From Rhodocyclaceae bacterium (GTDB taxonomy: Bacteria; Pseudomonadota; Gammaproteobacteria; Burkholderiales; Rhodocyclaceae): a stretch of 64,000 nt of DNA. Positions 48,768-56,000 of the stretch are shown here, piece after piece. Below the pieces are notes generated by a model, which had not been told where the DNA came from, did not search any database, and saw nothing but the letters and a program-made list of their open reading frames with translations. Every line of letters starts with the position of its first letter. Positions within the stretch are counted from its first letter, which is position 1. The stretch lies in assembly GCA_016791205.1 (NCBI GenBank), contig JAEUNH010000178.1, positions 1 through 64,000 on the forward strand, read 5' to 3'. A program made the translations under genes and the position numbers.

Positions 48768-51020
48768 ATGAACGCCCCCGCCACCCCCAAATACGCCGCC
48801 TACCTTTGCTCCGGCTGCGGCCTCGGCGACAAGCTCGATGTCGGCGCGCTGGAGAAAATCGCCCAGAAGGAGGGCAAGATGGCGGTGGTGAAGAGCCACC
48901 CCTTCCTCTGCAATGCCGAAGGCGTGCAGATGATCAAGGACGACATCGCCAACGACGGCGTGACGCATCTTTGCATCGCCGCCTGCTCGCGCCGCGCCAA
49001 GGCCGAGGCCTTCAGCTTCCCCGAAGCCGCCGTCTCCCGCGCCAACCTGCGCGAAGGCGTCGTCTGGGTCGCCGCCGAGGGCGCCGAGCACGACGAGGTG
49101 CGCCAGGAAATGGCCGAGGACTACGTGCGCATGGGCTGCGCCGAGGTCAGGAAGATGAAAGTCCCGGGCGGCAACGTCAAGGAAGCCTCGAGCAAGAAGA
49201 TCCTCGTCGTCGGCGGCGGCATGTCCGGCATGACGGCGGCGCTGGCCGCGGCCGAGGCCGGCTATGAGGTCGCGCTGGTCGAGAAATCCGGCGCCCTGGG
49301 CGGCTTTGCCAAGAACCTGTGGAAGCGCGTGCCCTACGCCGCGCCCTACGCCGACGCCCAGCCGGTCGGCGCGGCGGAACTGGCGGCGAAAGTCTCCGCC
49401 AACGCGAAAATCAAGGTGCATCTCAATTCCACCGTGACCGAGACGGCCGGCGCGCCCGGCCGCTTCGCCGTAAAGATCGCGCAGGAATCGGGATCTGTTG
49501 CCGAGGAGCTCTGCGGCGCGATCGTCCAGGCCACCGGCTTCACGACCTACGACCTCGCCAAGCTGCCGGAGCTCGGCGGCGGCCAGGCCAATGTGGTCGA
49601 CCAGGCCGGACTGGAAGCACTCGCCAAGCAGGCCAACGGCGGCGCCATCAAGCGCGCCGACGGCAAGGAAGTGAAGTCGGTGGTGTTCGTGCAATGCGCC
49701 GGCCAGCGCGACACGACGGGCCAGCACCTGCCCTACTGCTCGGGCCACTGCTGCGCCACCAGCATCAAGCAGGCGACCTACTTCAAGGACCGCGACCCCG
49801 AGATCGACACCGTGGTGATGTACCAGGACCTGCGCGTGCCGGGCATGGGCGAGGACTTCTACCGCAACGCCCAGGACAAGGGCGTCGTCTTCGCCAAGGG
49901 CAAAGCGTCCAAGGTCAGCGGCGGGGATGCCTGCAAGGTCGACTTCAAGGACCTGATTCTCAATGAAGACGCCAGCATCGATGCCGACCTCGTCGTGCTC
50001 GCCACCGGCCAGGTGCCGAACGCCGGGGTGAACCTCGACGAGTGGACCGCCACCGTCACCGCCGCCGAGAGCGGCGACGAGGCGGCCAAAATCAAGAAGG
50101 GCGAACTGCAGAAGATCTCCGTGCTCAACCTGGACTACCGCCAGGGCCCGGACATGCCGCAGTTCAAGTACGGCTTCGCCGACTCGCACTTCATCTGCTT
50201 CCCGTATGAAACGCGCCGCACCGGCATCTATGCCGCGGGTCCGACGCGCCGGCCGATGGACCTGCTGCAGGCCACCGAGGATGCCACCGGCGCCGCGCTG
50301 AAGGCGATCCAGGCGGTGGAGAACGCCGCCCGCGGCCGCGCCGCCCATCCGCGCGCCTGGGACCTCTCCTTCCCTTCGGCGCGCCTCGAAGGCTGCACCC
50401 AGTGCAAGCGCTGCACGGTGGAATGCCCCTTCGGCGCCATCGACGAGGACGAGAAGCGCTTCCCGAAGTTCAACGAGGAGCGCTGCCGCCGCTGCGGCAC
50501 CTGCATGGGCGCCTGTCCGGTGCGCGTCATCTCCTTCGAGAACTATTCCTGCGACACCGTCGGCATGCAGATCAAGGCGGTCAACATCCCCGACGAGTTC
50601 GAGGAGAAGCCGCGCATCCTGATCCTCGCCTGCGAGAACGACGCCTACCCGGCGCTCGACATGGCCGGCATCCAGCGCCTGACCTATTCGGCCTACGTGC
50701 GGGCGATACCGGTGCGCTGCCTCGGCTCGGTGAACACCATCTGGATCACCGACGCGCTCAACTCCGGCTACGACGGGGTGATGATGATGGGGTGCAAGAA
50801 GGGCGACGACTACCAGTGCCACTTCGTCAAGGGCTCGGAGATGGCCTTCTACCGGATGAGCAAGATCGACGACACGCTGAAGCAGCTCGGCCTCGAGACC
50901 GAGCGCGTGCAAACGATGGAGGTGGCGATCACCGACAACGCCCGCGTGGTGAAGCTGATCAACGAGTACGTCGATCAGATCAAGGCAATCGGACTGTCGC
51001 CCATGAAGGGCTTCGGCTGA
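48768..51020 (+). CDS. qmoB: Quinone-interacting oxidoreductase subunit QmoB (HdrA-MvhD fusion)
   Basis: Flavoprotein of 750 residues. ATG 48768 follows GGGAGG; an ATG four codons earlier is the SD itself. N-terminal YLCSGCGLGDKLDVG; FAD motif VVGGGMSGMTAALAAAEAG (about residues 147-165); HdrA cysteines CAGQRD...YCSGHCCATSIKQ; two ferredoxin-type clusters CTQCKRCTVECPFGAI and CRRCGTCMGACPVR (about residues 543-585); and a C-terminal MvhD-like domain (LILACENDAYPALDMAG, then MMMGCKKGDDYQCHF). This is the QmoB architecture. It likely hands electrons to HdrCB, which follows. Confidence 0.94.
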   Translation: MNAPATPKYAAYLCSGCGLGDKLDVGALEKIAQKEGKMAVVKSHPFLCNAEGVQMIKDDIANDGVTHLCIAACSRRAKAEAFSFPEAAVSRANLREGVVWVAAEGAEHDEVRQEMAEDYVRMGCAEVRKMKVPGGNVKEASSKKILVVGGGMSGMTAALAAAEAGYEVALVEKSGALGGFAKNLWKRVPYAAPYADAQPVGAAELAAKVSANAKIKVHLNSTVTETAGAPGRFAVKIAQESGSVAEELCGAIVQATGFTTYDLAKLPELGGGQANVVDQAGLEALAKQANGGAIKRADGKEVKSVVFVQCAGQRDTTGQHLPYCSGHCCATSIKQATYFKDRDPEIDTVVMYQDLRVPGMGEDFYRNAQDKGVVFAKGKASKVSGGDACKVDFKDLILNEDASIDADLVVLATGQVPNAGVNLDEWTATVTAAESGDEAAKIKKGELQKISVLNLDYRQGPDMPQFKYGFADSHFICFPYETRRTGIYAAGPTRRPMDLLQATEDATGAALKAIQAVENAARGRAAHPRAWDLSFPSARLEGCTQCKRCTVECPFGAIDEDEKRFPKFNEERCRRCGTCMGACPVRVISFENYSCDTVGMQIKAVNIPDEFEEKPRILILACENDAYPALDMAGIQRLTYSAYVRAIPVRCLGSVNTIWITDALNSGYDGVMMMGCKKGDDYQCHFVKGSEMAFYRMSKIDDTLKQLGLETERVQTMEVAITDNARVVKLINEYVDQIKAIGLSPMKGFG

Positions 51021-51030
51021 AAAGGAGCTG

Positions 51031-51660
51031 ATGACGATGACCACCGCGAACCAAACCGCCATCGCGAAGTACAAAAACAGCTTCCTCAAGGAAGTCGAGG
51101 CCAACGTCGAGGAAGGCCACTGGGTGCGCATGTGCATGCAGTGCGGCGTCTGCGCCGGATCCTGCCCGCTCGGCAACGCCTGGGCCCACCCGCCGCAGGA
51201 AATCTTCATGATGATCCGCGCCGGCAAGCGCGAGGAAGTGCTCGGCTCCGACGCGATGTGGATGTGCACCTCCTGCTACAACTGCATCGTCCGCTGCCCG
51301 CGCAAGCTGCCGATCACCCACATCATGCACGGCCTGGCCAACTACGCCCACCGCCTCGGCCTCGCCCCGAAAGGCCAGCCGACGCAGGCCACCGCCACGC
51401 TGTTCTGGAACAACCTGATCAAAAAAGGGCGCGTGAACGAACTGACGTTCTCGCTGGCCCTCTACTTCAAGGACGGCTTCGTGCAGGGCATCAAGAACGC
51501 CCTCAACATGCAGGCGGTCGGCCTTGGACTGATGAAAGCCAAGCGCCTCAACCCGATGGAAATCCTCGGCGGCCACGGCGTCAAGGACCAGTCCGGCCTG
51601 CAGGCCATGATCGCCAAGGCGCGCGAGATCGAAGACCGCAAAAAGGGCTTTGCGAAATGA
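51031..51660 (+). CDS. hdrC: HdrC-like iron-sulfur protein
   Basis: A protein of 209 residues with two [4Fe-4S] motifs, CMQCGVCAGSCPLGN and CTSCYNCIVRCPRKLP. ATG 51031 follows AAGGAG after the qmoB stop. In sulfate reducers QmoC is a fusion of an HdrC-like part with a haem b membrane domain; here no membrane helix is present. Together with HdrB it forms a soluble HdrBC pair that replaces QmoC, an arrangement known from some Gram-positive sulfate reducers and several sulfur oxidisers. Confidence 0.92.
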   Translation: MTMTTANQTAIAKYKNSFLKEVEANVEEGHWVRMCMQCGVCAGSCPLGNAWAHPPQEIFMMIRAGKREEVLGSDAMWMCTSCYNCIVRCPRKLPITHIMHGLANYAHRLGLAPKGQPTQATATLFWNNLIKKGRVNELTFSLALYFKDGFVQGIKNALNMQAVGLGLMKAKRLNPMEILGGHGVKDQSGLQAMIAKAREIEDRKKGFAK

Positions 51661-51679
51661 GAGCAACGAGATGCAACCC

Positions 51680-51753
51680 CGTCATTCCCGCGGAAGCGGG
51701 AATCCAGAGTGCCGCGTCAGAGTCCATGGATTCCCGCTTCCGCGGGAATGACG
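51680..51753. repeat. REP-like element: perfect 27-bp inverted repeat
   Basis: Arms at 51680-51706 (CGTCATTCCCGCGGAAGC, then GGGAATCCA) and 51727-51753 are exact reverse complements, with a 20-base loop. Each arm also contains TTCCCGC/GCGGGAA. The sequence type is common between genes in proteobacteria. It fills most of the hdrC-hdrB gap. Confidence 0.88.
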
Positions 51754-51778
51754 AGCGCGCCTAACGGAGATACGCAAC

Positions 51779-52675
51779 ATGGCAAAGAAAGAATACGCGT
51801 TCTATCCCGGCTGCTCTTCGCAAAAGGGCGCTTCCGCCTCGAACTACCTGACGTCGGTCAACGCCATGTGCGACAAGCTCGACGTCACCCTCACCGAGAT
51901 TCCCGACTGGAACTGCTGCGGCGCCTCGATCGGCTACGCCGAGGGCGGCGAACTGCCGCGCCTGGCGCTCTCGGCGCGCAACTTCGCCCTGGCCGAGACG
52001 CACATGCCGGGCAAGCAGATGGTCGCCACCTGCGCCGCCTGCTGGCTGGCCCAGCGCGAAGTCAAGGAGCGCATCGACCACAGCGAGGTCCTGCTCAAGG
52101 AAACCAACGAGGCGCTGGCCGCTGCCGGCCTGCAATACCAGGGCACCACGCCGATCCGCCACATGGTCGAGGTGCTGGTCGAGGATCTCGGCTACGACGC
52201 GCTGAAGCAGCCGGTGGTGAAGCCGCTCGAAGGCATCAAGTTTGCCGGCTACGTCGGCTGCCAGACCAACCGCCCCTTCGGCATCGCCGGCGAATCCTTC
52301 GAGAACCCGGTGTACCTCGACAAGCTGGTGGAGACCGTGGGCGGCGAGGCCGTGCCCTACGACCAGAAAGTCACCTGCTGCGGCGGCGCGCTGGCCTTCT
52401 CCGAGCCGGAGAAATCGCAAAAGCAGATCCGCGACATCGTCGAGTCGGCCTACGACCACGGCGCCGAAATGATCGTCACGCCCTGCCCGCTGTGCCAGGC
52501 CAACGTCGAGATCTACCAGAGCGAGATCAACAAGAAGCAGGGCACCAAGTTCAGCATGCCCGTCCTCTACTACTCCCAACTGATGACCGTCGCCTACGGC
52601 GGCAGCGCCAAGGAGGCCGGCCTGGACGGCCAGCTCATCAAGGCGACGAGGCTGGAAGAGATCGCGAAGAAGTAA
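51779..52675 (+). CDS. hdrB: HdrB-like CCG-domain protein
   Basis: A protein of 298 residues with two CCG domains that bind the non-cubane [4Fe-4S] clusters of heterodisulfide reductase HdrB. Cysteine blocks: YPGCSSQKG, WNCCGASIGY and ATCAACWLA in the first; YVGCQTNRPFG, TCCGGALAFS and PCPLCQANV in the second. ATG 51779 follows CGGAGAT. Last gene of the qmoAB-hdrCB module. Ten bases after its stop lies the best copy of the dispersed motif. Confidence 0.93.
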   Translation: MAKKEYAFYPGCSSQKGASASNYLTSVNAMCDKLDVTLTEIPDWNCCGASIGYAEGGELPRLALSARNFALAETHMPGKQMVATCAACWLAQREVKERIDHSEVLLKETNEALAAAGLQYQGTTPIRHMVEVLVEDLGYDALKQPVVKPLEGIKFAGYVGCQTNRPFGIAGESFENPVYLDKLVETVGGEAVPYDQKVTCCGGALAFSEPEKSQKQIRDIVESAYDHGAEMIVTPCPLCQANVEIYQSEINKKQGTKFSMPVLYYSQLMTVAYGGSAKEAGLDGQLIKATRLEEIAKK

Positions 52676-52680
52676 TCGCG

Positions 52681-52708
52681 GGAAAAGTCAGTCTGCGCAA
52701 TACGGCGA
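52681..52708 (+). repeat. Dispersed 28-bp motif, copy 8 (after hdrB)
   Basis: Matches 27 of 28 consensus positions (only GTCA for GTCG differs). Non-coding, between the convergent hdrB and CHAT genes. Confidence 0.88.
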
Positions 52709-52734
52709 GTGGGGCTTATCTTCTCCCCGGCACC

Positions 52735-55212
52735 TTACCCGCCGAACAGCACGAAGGGCGCCCAGAAGAAGGGGTGGCTGCGATCAGGCTGCGGAGCCGC
52801 CGGTTTGGCCTCGACGGGCGGCTTTTTCGCGCCGGACTTGGATTTGGCGACCGTAACCGGTGCCGGAGCAGGCGCCGGCGCCGGCGGCATCAGCATCTCC
52901 AGCTTGGCCTTGCGCAATGCCTCCGCCGCGCCCTGCCCAGACTGCAAATTCCGGTAGAAGCTCACCATCAGCGCTTCCGTCGCCTTCGACTCGACCGGCC
53001 AGAGCGAGACCAGCACGGAGCGGCTGCCGGCCACCAGGAAGGCGCGGCCCATGCCCATCACGCCCTCTCCGGCGTAGATCTCCCCCGAGCCGGTGTTGCA
53101 GGCCGAGAGCACGGTCAGGTCGGACTGCAGCTTGAGTTTCTCCGCCTCGCTGGCGGTAAGGAACCCGTCCTCTCCCTTCTCCTCCGCCAGGACCAGGGCC
53201 GGCTCGCCGATGCCCGGCACGTCGCCGCCGAGAATGCCGTGGGTGGCCAGGTGCACGAAGCGGAAGCGCGACAGGTCGGCGCGCTTCACCTCGGACTCGC
53301 TGGCCTTGTCGCCCAGCAGCGTGACGGCCTGCTCGCTGCCGAGCAGTTTTGCGATGCTGGCCACCTCGCTGCGCGTCTCGGGCAGCGGCGCGAAGTTGCC
53401 AGCCACGTTGCTTCGCGTCACCGCCTTCAGCTCGTCGGCGGAGAGGCCCGCCACCTGGATGTTCCTGGGGTAGGCCGGATCGGCCACGGCAAACAGGCCG
53501 CTTCCGGCCCGGGCCTGGCGCTGTCGCGCCGCGAACTCGATGAAGCGCAGGGACGGCGCGTTGCGCACCGTGGCCTCGAGGATCAAGGGTCGGTATCCGC
53601 CCTCGGAGCGCGACAGCAGCTCGAAGGGCACGGCATTCATCGCACCGTCGGGCAGGATCACCAGCCGCGACTTGCCGGCGATGTCGGCGGCCACCGGGGC
53701 GAGCAGGGTCCGCGAGAGGCGGCCCAGGCCCTCCTGCAGGCTGGCCTCGATGCTGTCGGGCTGGGCCAGCCGCCGGGCAAGCGCCACGGCCTGCAGGCCG
53801 AAGGCACGCTCGTCGTAAGGAATCACCCGTGCGAAGCCCCGCTCGCGCGTCAGCCCGACCAGCGCCACCTCGTTCTCGGTGAGGATATACGCCAGCACCG
53901 CCTCGTCGGCCTGCAGCGAGCGCCGCAGCGATTCGATGTTGCGCGCGGCGAACTCGGGCGCGCCCGGATCGACCACCTCGCCCAGCTGGCGGGCGCGCAC
54001 CAGCTCCATGGCGCGCAGGGCTTCGAGTGCGTCCTCCGGCCGGCCGCGCTTGATGAGCGAGCGGATCAGCCCCCAGTAGGGCCGTCGCGCTATGCTGCGG
54101 AAAAAGCTGGCGCGCTCGGCGACGCTGAAGCTCTGCCGGGTGCGCTCGGTCAAGGCGATCGATTCGGCGTAGGCCTCGATCGCCTTGTCGTAGTCGCCGG
54201 CGCCCTCGTGCGACCAGCCGAGCAAACGGTAAATAGACGGATCCTGCAGCGCGATGCCGTCCTGCTTGCGCTGGACGAGAAGGGCTTGCAGCGTCTTGGC
54301 CGCCTCGGCCCATCTGCCCGCGTAAGCCAGCAGCGTGCCCTCCGCGCCCAGGAAGTCGCCCTCGGCCCGCCGCTGGAGCTCTGACGAAAATTCGCCGCGC
54401 TCCGACGCCCAGATCTGCCTCGCCCGTTCCATCAGCTCCGCCGCACGCTCGGGCTCCCGGGCAATGGCGAAATGCTCGGCCGCCCGCTTGTAGCTAAGCG
54501 ACTTGGGTGTCAGGTAACGATCCGAGATGGGCCGGACAATCGCCCACAGACGCTCCAGTTCCTCGCGGTTTCCCGGCCTGGCCGCCTCGTCCATGGCCTT
54601 GACCAGCATTTCCTTGTACTGCAGCCACTCGTTGCTTCCGTCGGCGGGCTGCACCCCGAGCTTGAAGTAGTCCCTTGCGATCGCCTGGGACCTGGCGCGG
54701 TAATGGTCGCGCAGCAGAATCTCGCCCATGTCGGCATTGGCGCTGGCCAATCCGTCATAGCCGGCGATGATCTGGTAGATGTTGTTGACCTTCTTCCAGT
54801 ACTCGAGGTCCTGCTTCAGGAGCCTCACCGCCAGTCCGTTGCGCTTGGACTTCGAGTAATACAGCGCCATCAGGCGGTTGACCTGGGCCTGCAGCAACTC
54901 GTCGCCGCCGGCGTATTTCAGCCCCTCGGCATGCAGCCGCATGGCCTCTTGGTCGAAAGCCTCGTCCCAGCCGTGGTAGCTGGCGACATCCCCCATCGCG
55001 CTCAGCGTGACGATCCGGACTTGCGCCAGGTAGGTGTCCGTCTGCAAGACCGGATCGGCCAGTTCCTCGCGCATCACCTTCAGGGCGGCCTGCCAGTCCT
55101 GCTTGGACTTCAGGGTATTGTAGGTCTGGATGCGCAGCTCGGCCTGGGAGGCGGCGGCCAGGCAGAACAGCACGACGGCCGCCAGCAGGCGGCGAAGCGC
55201 GAAGGCGGACAT
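52735..55212 (-). CDS. Exported TPR protein with C-terminal CHAT (caspase-like) domain
   Basis: A protein of 825 residues from ATG 55212, which has GGGAGG seven bases before it. The signal peptide (LLAAVVLFCLAAASQA) predicts export. Residues about 30-480 are helical repeats of TPR type (YRLLGWSHEGAGDYDKAIEA, then YAESIAL). The CHAT domain has His in FVHLATHGILGG (about 656) and Cys in TVLSACNTGSGEI (about 704), the caspase-like dyad, and ends with APFVLFGG. CHAT proteins are proteases of programmed-death or conflict systems, but signal-peptide-bearing forms are also common and uncharacterised. It has no obvious partner gene here. Confidence 0.9.
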   Translation of the reverse strand: MSAFALRRLLAAVVLFCLAAASQAELRIQTYNTLKSKQDWQAALKVMREELADPVLQTDTYLAQVRIVTLSAMGDVASYHGWDEAFDQEAMRLHAEGLKYAGGDELLQAQVNRLMALYYSKSKRNGLAVRLLKQDLEYWKKVNNIYQIIAGYDGLASANADMGEILLRDHYRARSQAIARDYFKLGVQPADGSNEWLQYKEMLVKAMDEAARPGNREELERLWAIVRPISDRYLTPKSLSYKRAAEHFAIAREPERAAELMERARQIWASERGEFSSELQRRAEGDFLGAEGTLLAYAGRWAEAAKTLQALLVQRKQDGIALQDPSIYRLLGWSHEGAGDYDKAIEAYAESIALTERTRQSFSVAERASFFRSIARRPYWGLIRSLIKRGRPEDALEALRAMELVRARQLGEVVDPGAPEFAARNIESLRRSLQADEAVLAYILTENEVALVGLTRERGFARVIPYDERAFGLQAVALARRLAQPDSIEASLQEGLGRLSRTLLAPVAADIAGKSRLVILPDGAMNAVPFELLSRSEGGYRPLILEATVRNAPSLRFIEFAARQRQARAGSGLFAVADPAYPRNIQVAGLSADELKAVTRSNVAGNFAPLPETRSEVASIAKLLGSEQAVTLLGDKASESEVKRADLSRFRFVHLATHGILGGDVPGIGEPALVLAEEKGEDGFLTASEAEKLKLQSDLTVLSACNTGSGEIYAGEGVMGMGRAFLVAGSRSVLVSLWPVESKATEALMVSFYRNLQSGQGAAEALRKAKLEMLMPPAPAPAPAPVTVAKSKSGAKKPPVEAKPAAPQPDRSHPFFWAPFVLFGG

Positions 55213-55281
55213 GGAGTCCTCCCTTCCTGAAGGTGCATGGGAATCTCGATTATGCGCCGCCCGCAAGCGCGCGGGAAGGGT

Positions 55282-55890
55282 TCAGATCGATCGGCCGGCC
55301 GCCTCGAAGGCGGCCTCCAGCTCGGCGTAGCTGCGGGTGACTGGGTACTGCGGGAACTCGTCGATGACGTTCTGCGGCGGGCGGAACAGGATGCCGGCGT
55401 GGGCCTCGGCCAGCATGGCGGTGTCGTTGTAGGAATCGCCGGCGGCGATGACCTTGAAGTTGAGCGCCTTGAAGGCCTTCACCGACTCGCGCTTCTGCTC
55501 CGGCATGCGCAGGATGTAGTCGCGGACGTAGCCGGCGTCATCCACCACCAGCTTGTGGCAGAACAGCGCCGGGTAGCCGAGCTGCCTCATCAGCGGCATG
55601 GCGAACTCGTAGAAGGTGTCGGAGAGGATCACCACCTGGAAACGCTCGCGCAGCCAGTCGAGGCACGCGCGCGCGCCGGGCAGCGGCCCCATCTCGGCGA
55701 TGACTTTCTGGATGTCGGGCAGGCCGAGCTTGTGCTGTTCGAGGATCGCCAGGCGTCCCCGCATCAGCTTGTCGTAATCCGGCTCGTCACGGGTGGTGCG
55801 GGAGAGTTCGGGGATGCCGGTCCGCTTCGAGAATTCGATCCAGATTTCGGGCACCAGCACCCCCTCCAGATCCAGACAGGCCAGCTGCAC
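55282..55890 (-). CDS. thrH: Phosphoserine phosphatase / homoserine phosphotransferase ThrH
   Basis: HAD-family enzyme, 202 residues from GTG 55890 (VQLACLDLEGVLVPEIWI), preceded by GGGAGAAG; this matches the family N terminus, while an in-frame ATG at 55929 would add 13 residues. HAD motifs: DLEGVLVPE, VVILSDTFYEF, and GDSYNDTAML. ThrH removes phosphate from phosphoserine and can transfer it to homoserine, bypassing serine and threonine steps. Confidence 0.92.
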   Translation of the reverse strand: MQLACLDLEGVLVPEIWIEFSKRTGIPELSRTTRDEPDYDKLMRGRLAILEQHKLGLPDIQKVIAEMGPLPGARACLDWLRERFQVVILSDTFYEFAMPLMRQLGYPALFCHKLVVDDAGYVRDYILRMPEQKRESVKAFKALNFKVIAAGDSYNDTAMLAEAHAGILFRPPQNVIDEFPQYPVTRSYAELEAAFEAAGRSI

Positions 55891-56000
55891 TTCGCTTCTC
55901 CCGGGTTCATGCGTTGAAAGGTTCGGCATTTTAGCCGAATTCCTGCCTGTGAAACGGTGCGCGGCGGGGGTAATATCGGCTTGCGCACGCCAATCGAAAT

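Noticed and set aside
48591..51269. Long minus-strand frame opposite qmoB
   Set aside because: It is the antisense shadow of qmoB, hdrC and part of qmoA; the forward frames carry complete cofactor motifs.
51709..54384. Long plus-strand frame over hdrB and the CHAT gene
   Set aside because: Shadow frame in high-GC DNA; no domain is recognisable, and the genes beneath are unambiguous.
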